Positions 21,220 through 31,206 of a stretch of DNA of 64,000 bases are shown here, piece after piece. Position 1 is the first letter of the stretch. Every line of letters begins with the position of its first letter. This DNA comes from Priapulus caudatus (lineage: Eukaryota > Priapulida > Priapulimorpha > Priapulimorphida > Priapulidae): the NCBI RefSeq assembly GCF_000485595.1, contig NW_014577072.1:219233-283232 (forward strand), given 5' to 3'. The position numbers and the translations under genes are program-made. The notes beneath the pieces were generated by a model. It was not told the origin of the DNA and searched no databases. It saw only the letters and a list, made by a program, of their open reading frames with translations.

Positions 21220-23780
21220 CACGTTGTCTGTGCGACAATATACGGTACTTTGCTCGTATTTGTGGAAACTAATAAATTACTATACTAGCTGGTGAATTAA
21301 TGAAGGGATGTTTGTGCCGCTTGCTGTTTAGGCAAGGGCCATTACTTCGATTTAACTCGTTTAGCCTTCTTTCAGCTAGGTGAAGTTGATTACAAATGTA
21401 GCGCAAAAACAGTCCATTACTCGTTTTTCCGCTTTAATGAGGCGAACGTTCGTGTAAAGGATTTAGCATACTCGTACACCTGGAAGGCTGACGCTTTGTA
21501 TCTTTCAACGAACAGCGCAGTTTGTCCCGTGTAATAATTGCACGTGCGTTTTTAAAGAGTTGCTTGCATTTTTAACGTGTTCGCGCTGCAACTGGCGCCG
21601 CGTAACACAGTATTTCAGTTTTCTTATACGGATTCCTATTTTTTCGGCTGCCGCTATATTGTATATATGTGACGAGAATGTCAAAAATGCCCAAAAAGTT
21701 TCTCGGTTAGCCACGTTTAAAAAGCGAACGCGCGATTTTTGAAACCCTTGCCAGAAACCAGCCGACGCTGCCTGTCTGCCCGTCGGCATGCATCCGTCGC
21801 TTCGGTCGCCTTTCTTCATTGCTGCCTCGCCCGGGGCGACCGTGCAGCTGCACTGATTTCATTATGAATACGCATATGATAAACATTGTAATGCATTGTG
21901 CGTGTAAATGCCGCACGAAAACCCTCATAACGTTTCCTCCATTCGGATGGACAATGTGTGGGTCCGTGGGAGAGAGAGCTGTAGCAACAAAGACGCTACC
22001 TGCCTCTCAGTGCGGCTGTAGTCTGTGTCAAAAGCCGGAGGCTTGGCGAGAGTGAATCATAAATCCATCAGAAATTCAAGATGGCTCCCCTGAAAGGAAC
22101 CGATCGTTGTTGCAAAAGAACCATCTTTTGTGGCGCGCAGGCCCATTCTCTCACTTGCCGTTCCAACATCTGTTATAATGGCGCTATTCAGTGATATAAC
22201 CTTTAGTGCTGTTTGGGGTTTTCTTCCGAGAGCGCGCACGGGAGTTCGTTTACATCTGCGGTTGAGCAAAGTGTAGAATTAGTGAGGCGTTGGCGTTACT
22301 TATAGAATAGGCCTTTCCGTTCTGTCTCGCGCCTGTCAGTGTGATATCTCTCACCTGGCCTACAGGTTGTAATTGGAGTGTTTTTAATAACGTGTCATTT
22401 TCGGATGAAAGGCGGACATAGCGAAGCCGAAAAAGCAGCAAAAATGGTCATTAACAAACTGCCGTTTGACTTCTAATTACCTAGCCTGTAGCTGGCGAAG
22501 TGAAACGCTACCTGCGTGGGGCAGCTGGGGGTCCGCTGGATGGAGCGCGCACAATCAACGGCAGTCGGAGGCCAATCAGTTTCCCTGCCCGCTGTGTCAG
22601 GTGGACGGGTAGTCGGGGGGCAGGCGGCTTTCACTGGTCGCGTTCTGGCTGATTTCGTGCTCACTCTCGCAAGCGTCGCAAGTAACGTACCGATTGCGCG
22701 ACGACGCGCCAAAGTGTTAAAAGGTGTCCCTTTTCGACTCGCGAGCGTAATTGCCCGACAGTTTCACCAAAACTGCAAAATCTCGAAACGCGTCGAGTCG
22801 TGTGCGCCGTACGACTTCGTCGTGTCATGCAAACACTGAAAAGCCTCGGGCGTTCGGCGCTGCGTGGGTTTCCGTCGGGATCGCGCCGATCGCGTATATC
22901 CCGCATGGCCGGCCGGCCACTTGTTCCGAGCGCATTATATGAGACGGGGAGAGCGTGCGCTGTGCGTGCGCGCGCGTGTGTATGTATTTCGGCACCCTGG
23001 GTGGCAGCGGAAAACTAACAAGGCCCCGCGACCTGAAAGCTGGATGTTTTCTATGGCATTTTCATCATCGAAAGCCTCCAATAGGAGCATGACAAGGCCC
23101 TTGCATGAGCTCGTACTGCAAATTTCATATTCCAATCAGTTTTGGCCATTCAGCGCCCGATCTCGGCAGCTTATTGTCATTGTGTATGAGAATGTGCAGC
23201 AAATCCGGTATCTTTGTTGGCTCACCCTCGTGAATGGTCGCGAATAATAAGCTTGGACAGAGCTCGGAAAAACCCTATTAATCTCCCGTTTAGTCCTATT
23301 AACTTGCGCCGAACATTTGAAAAGATTGAAAAGACGCCTTCCCGTCTCGTCATCGGGGAGGGTGGCCACGAGAGCTCGCTCTGTCGGGCAGGGGACTTCA
23401 GTGAATCTGGCGACAAGCAGCAGTGCGCACAATCTTAGCAGATGGCTAAGCCTAGCGCGGATCTGTAGTCTGCTGTAATTATGTGATCTATAGCACTCGT
23501 CAGAAATGAAGCCGCGAAATCGAAAAGTCATAGTTCACGTATGTGCGCGCGCGTGTGCGCCTTCATCCGTTCGTGCGTCCGTGCGCGTTCGTGTGTGCTT
23601 GCGCGTTCGTGTGTGCTTGCGCGTGCAGAAATCTGAAGTGTGTGTAGAGTGGTGGGTGGTCAGTCAAAATTCACCGACATACCTCGTGAAGTGATCTGCT
23701 CGCTTATAGATCGAGTTTATTATATATAGAGAGTAAAATAGTAGTAATGTTCGTCGCCATATAGGGTGATACTCTATTAG
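21220..23780. other. Unique intronic DNA, no gene seen
   Basis: Moderately GC-rich, particularly 22500-23000, with no recognisable exon. A short GTGCGC-rich stretch lies at about 23539-23625. Confidence 0.45.
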
Positions 23781-23818
23781 GAGTGTTCCCAACTTTAATG
23801 TCATTAATGGTCATAATA

Positions 23819-23821
<3 letters not shown>

Positions 23822-23860
<39 letters not shown>
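23822..23860. repeat. (AT)n microsatellite
   Basis: A pure AT dinucleotide run inside the TIR element at 23781-23985. Confidence 0.9.
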
Positions 23861-23862
<2 letters not shown>

Positions 23863-23898
23863 ATAATGGTCATATATTAGTTTGTGGTTTAATGTCAT

Positions 23899-23927
23899 TT
23901 AGGTTAGGGTTAGGGTTAGGGTTAGGA
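23899..23927 (+). repeat. Interstitial (TTAGGG)n array
   Basis: About four to five TTAGGG units, nearly perfect, inside the TIR element. TTAGGG is the common animal telomere repeat but not that of insects (TTAGG) or nematodes (TTAGGC). Confidence 0.93.
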
Positions 23928-23964
23928 TTATCAATCATTAATCATTAATCATTAATCATTAATG
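23928..23964. repeat. (ATCATTA)n tandem heptamer
   Basis: Five tandem ATCATTA-type units join the telomeric array to the right TIR. Confidence 0.85.
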
Positions 23965-23985
23965 ATATCAAAGTTGGGAACACTC

Positions 23986-25383
23986 ACAATGGAGCGTTAG
24001 CCGCCATATACCGCTCACTTTAAACTCCATAGCTATAGGCGTCGGTTTTCAGCTGAGACATCCGGTGTGTAGGCACGAGCTGCTGCAGCAGACGAGAGGT
24101 GGCAATGCTGCATACGGCAGACGATGCAGGGATCGCGCGCGCGCCGTCTGCACACGCAGATTGCGTTTTCCTGTCGGCTCACTCAGGTGTGGGTAATGGA
24201 ATGGCCGCCGTTTCCCATCCAGCAATCCTAATGACAGCGCCTAATGCACTTTCATTTCCTCCCACCTGTAAATGAGATTTTGCCGTGTCCGTCTCAAGAT
24301 TTTCCAGCATGAAAGCCAAAGGCACCGCGACCGGTGGCGAGGTTGACTAAACTGCCTTTCGGAGCCCCCCACATGCACACACGCACACACGAGGCAATGA
24401 CCTAATGCTCTTTAAACCACGTATTCACGAATCGAGGCATTTTTAGAATTCAAGATAGAGGGGAATCGGCCGCGCGGCCTGCGCCATGCTATATCCCATA
24501 GCTGTCGCCAGTAATCGCCATACATGCGAAGTGCGAATTTTTTTTATTACATGTTAGGCTATGTTTCGCCGATCTATAATTATTACGTATGTTGCATAAG
24601 TTCGTTTTTACAAATACTTGGTTTATTAATTCGAATCACAAGACACATGGGCGGCGATCCAGTAAAACTAGGTGCTAGATAGCAGATTTCTAGTCGAATG
24701 CAAAGACGTTTAAATATCGCGATTTCCCCCAGACCGTCTATAGTGCAGAACCAGCGCATAAAAAGCGAATTTTACTTGCTAACTCACGCCATTTGACATG
24801 AGATGTAGTGTATGAAATAAGTAATCCATTTTAGCGGCAGAAAATCTCGCCAGCCGTCCAACAACACATCCATTAAACTTTATGACACGGACGCGGCCTC
24901 GCTGTACAAAAATCCATCGATTACAGTGACACGTGAACTCAGATTTCACATTAGACTAAGAATGTCCATTTCGCATTTTACACTCAGCATATCGCACACA
25001 ATGCGGCGTCCATTATGGTGACAAGTGCGGATTTCATGTTTTTATATAAAGGACATACATTTCTCATAAATTTTACGAAGCTAAAAGCAGAACGGTGTTA
25101 CGAGGCTGTCATCTCAGGTAATTGTGAGTTAAGTGCAGGTAAAGTGCATTCGCCCGATGATCGCTTCCTCTGCAGTAATGGCTTCTATCAATTTATCATT
25201 CACGCTCCGCTGGCGAAATCAAGACATAATGGGTCGCACATTGACATGATAATTGCCTCACTGCAGTATTGATGTCATCGCACAATGCAGTGATTCTCGC
25301 GCAGGGTTCAGCGCCTGGCGTTAATCCCACGTTGACAAGCTATACTGCATCGCCGTGAGGTAGTGATCAGGACATTTTAATCA
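23986..25383. other. Unique intronic DNA; possible cis-regulatory stretch at about 24080-24420
   Basis: No gene. At 24180-24260 there is a cluster of familiar transcription-factor-like words: CACCTGT/CAGGTGT E-boxes, GGAATGG (TEAD-like), and two CCTAATG homeodomain cores around TGACAGC (TALE-type). This is suggestive only, since such words occur by chance. Confidence 0.3.
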
Positions 25384-25434
25384 CTCCCCCCCCCCCACCA
25401 CCACCACCACTACCACCACACACGCGCGCGCACG
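25384..25434. repeat. C-run and (CCA)n/(CG)n simple repeat
   Basis: A run of about 13 C is followed by CCACCACCACC and CACACGCGCGCGCACG. Confidence 0.9.
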
Positions 25435-25827
25435 CCATTGTCCGGTGTTTTGACCTGGCCCTGGGTGATGTTTGTTATACACCGCGTGCTTGCTGCTGGC
25501 GGGATGCGGTATATGGGGAGCTGATCATCCCGAGTCGTCAGTATCACTGATGGCCGAGGACGGTTCCTCCATCACGCCAGCACTATAGTAGTTTCCCCCG
25601 GTGCGTGACTGACGCTGACCAACAGTCTCATGCCTCTACCGAGTGCGCGGGGGTCGATCCCTGCACCGCACCAAACGAGTGTGTAGCAGACTGATAATTC
25701 ACTGGAAATCGAATGATTTTCGTCGCCTTACACAGTTGCGATTGCGATTTCATGGTCTCGCGCTCGCGGGTTCGCAGTTCGAGTTGTTGGTGTTTTTCTC
25801 TCGTGTACTGCTTACATCCGCAGCACG

Positions 25828-25894
25828 TGTTTATTGGGGCGGGGGTGTTTATTGGGGCGGGGGTGTTTATTGGGGCGGGGGTGTTTATTGGGGC
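25828..25894. repeat. 18-bp G-rich minisatellite
   Basis: Three full identical copies of TGTTTATTGGGGCGGGGG and a partial fourth. Each unit has G4 and G5 runs, so the array could form a G-quadruplex on the + strand. Confidence 0.93.
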
Positions 25895-28107
25895 TTGTTT
25901 TCATGTTATTACTAGCGCGCGTCGAGCGTGTATTATAAGTCCAGACTTAGTCCAGTCTTATAAGTCCACCGCTTCCTTAGCCGCCTTGTCGCACGCGAAT
26001 ATTGTTGTTGTAATTGCGTGAAAAGTTGAATGTATATTATACTCTGTATTTTATAAGAATATTTTAATCGCACATATACTAGTGAGAAGTGTTTGTATAG
26101 CTGTGTATTATTATGCAATATGATTAGGAAATTCTCTCGGTGTGTATCGTCCATAAAAAATACTAGCCTGCTATTCACTATAAGTTGATCACTCTGTAGG
26201 GAAGCCTGTAGTAGATTGGTTAACAATAAGTTGTGCAAAATTTACAGAGGAACGTTACACGTCGGTGCGAGCGGAGTATAACTGTGTGGAACTGCGGAAA
26301 AGGCGCAATCTACATATCATGAGGGTATATACTAGCGTATACGTATGCTACACAGAAAAGACTTAAATTCAACATAACCACGACAGAGAATATTTGCCCG
26401 GATGATCAAAGGATTTGATGACACATCTCAGTGCGCTTGTTGATGAGTCAATTACCTACGTGGGCAGCAGCATTGCCGCCCGAATGCAAAATATCTGAAA
26501 GGCATATCGTCGCTGTGCAGTACCGAAAGAAAGAATACGTGGTTATCCCGTAGCGTTTATGCCGTGAATTGAATTTCCTCATAACTTTCCTCTCGTATAT
26601 AATACGCTTGTTTCCATGTTTGATTGCACCGCCTACTTTATCAAAGCCAACGAAAAAAAGACATCGATTTCTAGCTAGACAAAACGGCCAATTGTGGCAG
26701 CGATCACAAATGCTTCGAGTCTGTGCGCTGACATTTTCGCCTGATTGTTGCAGCGTTTCTCTGCCATCATTATCCCAACGTGAACGTAACTGATCGTCAT
26801 TATCTCCAGCTATTTTGTCGTGTTGTTTTCAATTGGCTGCCATGGCAACGCAATGCGGATGTCATTGTTACTGGCAGCGCGCTGTTGTCCTGCCCGTCAT
26901 TTCTCTTGCATCGGTGGCATCTAGATAAAATGGAATGGCCAATTAATAAGTGGTGCGGTAATGAGCTACCTACGGGTTTGGCTGCCGATATAGATCTGGT
27001 TAATATTGGTGCTAGTTAACTATTACTCTTGCGTTTTTGATAACAAGTTTATCAATAACTTGTGCAAATTCAAGAATTTCTATGATGCCTTAGTGTTGCT
27101 CTGTACAATAAATGACAGTTCTACCGCATTATCTGCATGATCTGTTGCGAATTGCGTTTGTTTGTAGGTGTGCATACTGCATAACACTGCATATAATGCT
27201 ATAATTATTCTTCTATCCTGGGACAATAATTTTTAGGCATTGTTAGCTGTAAGGTGTAGTCCGCTTGTTTGCTGTGATTATTTTTCAAAGTCAAAAAACA
27301 GGATGCGATGCGAGAGGGTAATATCATTCGCGTAATGAATTATTCAAAAATAAATTAAGAATTCGAGAATAAAAGGGTTGGTTGTTAACTCGTGTTTGTG
27401 ATTAATGACCAATTTAGCAATCGTGAAGCACTGTCGCCCAGTGTCGTAATAGCACTAATAGTAGTTCGCACACTGCACGCATGCTAGCATCCATTTACGG
27501 GGAGAAATAATAATTGCAGACTGCTTCTGATGAAGTTGACTCCCCGAGTATTCCAAGCGGTCTGGCAGGCAGGCGTCACCGGTGATTATATGCCCGTGTG
27601 TCAGGCAATGCTTGCCGATGACTTTAGCCACTGCCCGACAGCCACACCATATAAACCCTGCAGTACACGTGGCACGTGCTTGTCGCGGCGACGCTGCATT
27701 CATTAGGAAACCGAATTGCTAAATTAGCCGGAGTTCATTTCCTTGACAATACACTTGTGGTGTGGATGCGGAGGAAAGAGTTGAAGTGGGCCGGGCAGCG
27801 CCACCAATCGCTGGCACAGCCGCGTGTGTGTGCGTGCGCGCGCCGAGCGAGTATACAACTACACATACTACACACGGGGGAGTGTTCAGCACTTGCTACG
27901 AGCTCTGCCCGGGTAATTAGGAGTGGGCGCCTCAGCGGAGTGCTTTACGTAATTACTCGTGCATAATCTATGCGACATGATTTCGGTCTATTCCACGTCC
28001 GTTGTTTATGCGTGTCTGTTTGCGACGCTGCTCTGCTATACTGCTGCCCCACGTTTGATTAACCGACTATGCAAATATATAGCTGCTGCTAATAGTGTGC
28101 ACATCGG
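25895..28107. other. Unique intronic DNA, no gene seen; RFX-type site at 26836
   Basis: No exon or element recognised. Open frames at 26569-27019 and at 27455-27703 on the minus strand have no domain similarity that I recognise. Confidence 0.45.
26836..26849. promoter_or_regulatory. Near-perfect RFX X-box
   Basis: GCTGCCATGGCAAC matches the palindromic RFX X-box consensus GTTGCCATGGCAAC at 13 of 14 positions, with an inverted CCAAT-like ATTGGC directly before it. Whether it is bound is unknown. Confidence 0.35.
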
Positions 28108-28109
28108 TA

Positions 28110-28158
<49 letters not shown>

Positions 28159-28205
28159 TATATATATAATATATATATATATAATATATATATACGAAAT
28201 GTATA
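28108..28205. repeat. (TA)n microsatellite
   Basis: About 100 bases of TATA dinucleotides with minor interruptions. Confidence 0.95.
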
Positions 28206-29429
28206 TATACACACATATGTATATAACGTTTCTGTTACGCAGTTAGGTTTGCATACGCGTATACGTATCAATTTATGTTTGGAACTAATTATAGGGAGTG
28301 GATCATGTAATGGCAGAGCCATGTATCGTTAGCCGTGGAAGAGTTTGATGGCATCTTGATTACACATCAGCGTTCCTTGCTGGCCAGCTCTACCAACTCC
28401 GAGCCACGTTTGCATATCGCACCTACTTGCGCGGGGCAATGAAAGCCACTGTATCGATTGCTATGCTAAACAGGGGGGTCAAATGAGTCGGCGTATAGTC
28501 TGAAATTAGAGCCGCGCGTTGTCCACTAATGTTCACTTTACGAGCCGCCTTTGTCTCACTCCCTGCATGGTTAACTAGTCATCACCGTCACGGGACACGC
28601 ACGTCACCGTTGTGTGACGGCAGGACGCCATAACTCCGTACCTTATAGCCTTCCGTTTAATTTCCAGGCCGGGTGTAGCCGAGGCTGACGAGTCAATCAA
28701 CAGGAAAGAGTCCAGTTAGAATTGAAGTTACTAATTGGGTTATGTAGATTTCTGGCGGCATGCAAGGCGCAGGTTTCCAACGAGTACATGTTCTTTTACT
28801 TGCTAGAGTGAAGGGAATGCGTGCACGAGCCCGTGCTTTGTGCCTAACCTCCTCACTGCCGATTCTTATCACCGACCGTAATATTTTATTACATGCCACA
28901 AAGTGTTCAGTTCGCCCTTATACAACAAGATATGAATCATACTTACTAGTCTCAGCAATGAGGGTTTGGCTGTGTCATATGAGCTCTCTGGCTAACAAGG
29001 CTATTGAGAGAGACCACTCCCTCGTATTCTGCAACATACACATTTAGCTAATATGTTCATTTTATTATTTATCATTGTCGATTTCTATATTTTTTAAGAA
29101 GCTGCCTAGTGGAATTTTTATGTCGCATTGCTTTTCGCTTGCGTATTCACCCATATATTCTCAAACTGTTGGTGCATGAAAGGTGCAAAGGTATTAAATT
29201 TCGTGTAAAATATTTATTATGACAGGCTCATTGTGAAAACATACACATGTAAGGCGAAACTACATTAAAGCGCATCTGATCCATTGGAGTTACATGGCAT
29301 CATAGAATGTATACATTTCAGTGTGACACCCACGCACGCATTATTTACTATATGGTTTATTTACTAACAAGTTCACGGCTAAAGTATACACCTGCCCCTC
29401 CCCACTCATTCACGTTTTATGCCACTATT
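28206..29429. other. Unique intronic DNA, no gene seen
   Basis: No exon, RNA gene or element recognised. Confidence 0.5.
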
Positions 29430-29486
29430 ACGTGTGTGTGCGTGCGTGTGTGTGTGCGTGCGTGTGTGCGTGCGTGCGTGCGTGTA
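29430..29486. repeat. (GTGC)n microsatellite
   Basis: A GTGTGTGCGTGCG tract of under 60 bases. Confidence 0.9.
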
Positions 29487-29600
29487 TAATTCTGTATAAC
29501 TTCATCCCTTCCTTTAATCCTATAAATAGGGAGCTATACAAGGCCACGGAAGTGTACCAAGCGTGAGGAGTCAATTATATACGTAAAAACGCTCACACAC

Positions 29601-29720
29601 ATGCACGCACGCACTTATGCACGCACGCACGCAATTATGCACGCACGCACGCACTTATGCACGCACGCACGCAATTATGCACGCACGCACGCACTTATGC
29701 ACGCACGCACGCACTTATGC
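29601..29720. repeat. 20-bp tandem array with alternating variants
   Basis: Six tandem 20-base units (ACGCACGCACGCACTTATGC or the A variant ACGCACGCACGCAATTATGC) run in the order C, A, C, A, C, C. The order implies that a 40-bp dimer was the amplified unit. Confidence 0.92.
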
Positions 29721-31148
29721 ACGCACGAATGCTCGCACATAGAGCCGTAGCAGCTTATTAGGTAATTTCGTTCGGTTGCAATAATATAAGCATAATGTAT
29801 TCGGAATGACATGCATTTCATCAGACGGCGGTTCTAATACCAACACTCCCTGGATGGGTATATAAATGTTAAATGATTGCTATAGGAGACCAGAAGAACG
29901 CTGGCACTGACTGTTCGTATATATGCAAATAAAATGTGACATGCGGCGTTCAGCTGATAGAGACAGCGCGTGAAATACTAAACGATTCGACCGTAGCGCC
30001 CGCCCATCACGCAGACAGGCAGGCATGTTACTCTATAGCAGGCTACGCGGAATTGCAACACATCCCGATATAAACACTCGGCATACATAAAATCGATCAT
30101 TTATCTGAAGGTGACTAGCTGCGCGAGACAACCGTATTTACGTTAATAATCTATACTGTCCTGGCGACGGGAGAATTCCGATATGATTATGAAACAGCAA
30201 AACCACGATGAACACATCAAGTGTCTGTCGGGAAAACGGCGTCTAATAATCGTAATTATTAATTACTTGTTTAATTAAGATGATAGTCGCACATTGGCGA
30301 AGAGGGTAACTGGGTTTATTTTACGTCAGTCATTCGAGTATGAAATTCTTTCATTCGTATTCTGACCGAAACTCTTCTATGAAATCCCCCACAGTACATG
30401 CGCATGCACGTATGAGTTTCCCATAAGTATGGAGTTTGCGTTGTCTCTGCTAGCAAGCCAGATACGTTGTGAGGTGCCGATTACCTCGGCTACCTGCACA
30501 TCTACCTGTCCTACTAATTCCTCACCTAACAGCCCCTCCACATCACAGTTCCTAAGATCTGCGAATGATAACGCTTTGTATAGCCCATTTGTTGTTGCAT
30601 TTAAGGTAATATTGCATTTTACTTTTCTGCAACAATACATTGCCTGTAGATACTTGATTCATGTCTAATATACAAATGGAGCGAAGCCTGGAGCTACAAA
30701 GTCCATCGCAAATTATATGTAGCTTAAACAGAACAAATACCTTATTCATAGGCAATCGTGTTTGCAAACAAACTTATTAATATGCAGTGACACAGTCCAG
30801 CAGTGCACATGGCTAGAACTATTGCTTAATATGCTAATCTCTCTTATTCTACTTATATTAAAATTGTTTATTCTAGGATCGATTGTCTCCAAGGCTGTCG
30901 ATTTTCGCTATACTAGTATTTGATATTGTTGCAGGTAAAGCATTCACGGTTCTCTGGTATCTTTTGCCATCTGTTTAAATGTTTACTACGTCTTTTCAAG
31001 TGCGTTTGGCGGCGGTTTTACATAACAGTGAACATTGTCTTCACAAGCCCTTCATTGCTTCCACTTTCTTCCCTTCTATACATCCATTGAATTTCATCGC
31101 ATTGCACACCTTTTCAGCGGCGGCGTTTCGGCAAACGATTCCTATACA
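29721..31148. other. Unique intronic DNA, no gene seen
   Basis: An 87-codon minus-strand frame at 30377-30640 has balanced composition, but I do not recognise it and its splice context is unsupportive. Confidence 0.45.
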
Positions 31149-31154
31149 TTCTAT

Positions 31155-31198
31155 CAAGAGCATATAAAGAAGGGAACCCCTTCTTTATACGCTCTTGA
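31155..31198. mobile_element. 44-bp hairpin element (TCAAGAG family)
   Basis: CAAGAGCATATAAAGAAGGG and CCCTTCTTTATACGCTCTTGA form a nearly perfect hairpin with a 3-base loop. The flanks are TTCTAT on both sides (31149-31154 and 31199-31204), and the direct repeat extends to 8 bp (TTCTATCA) if overlap with the element end is allowed. It shares its arm sequence with 15437-15506. Confidence 0.75.
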
Positions 31199-31206
31199 TT
31201 CTATCA

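Larger units (their letters stand above)
23781..23985. mobile_element. 205-bp TIR element carrying telomere-type repeats
   Basis: The terminal 29 bases (GAGTGTTCCCAACTTTAATG...) at 23781-23809 match the inverse of 23957-23985 at 27 of 29 positions. The interior holds an (AT)n run, a (TTAGGG)n array and an (ATCATTA)n array. There is no coding capacity. No convincing target duplication was found. Confidence 0.8.

Noticed and set aside
29601-29720. CRISPR-like regular repeats
   Set aside because: Units are directly adjacent with no unique spacers, and the DNA is eukaryotic. It is a minisatellite.
30377-30640. 87-codon minus-strand frame with GLLGEELVGQVDVQVAEVIG
   Set aside because: It looks protein-like but matches no family I know. 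It is short, and the surroundings give no exon signals.
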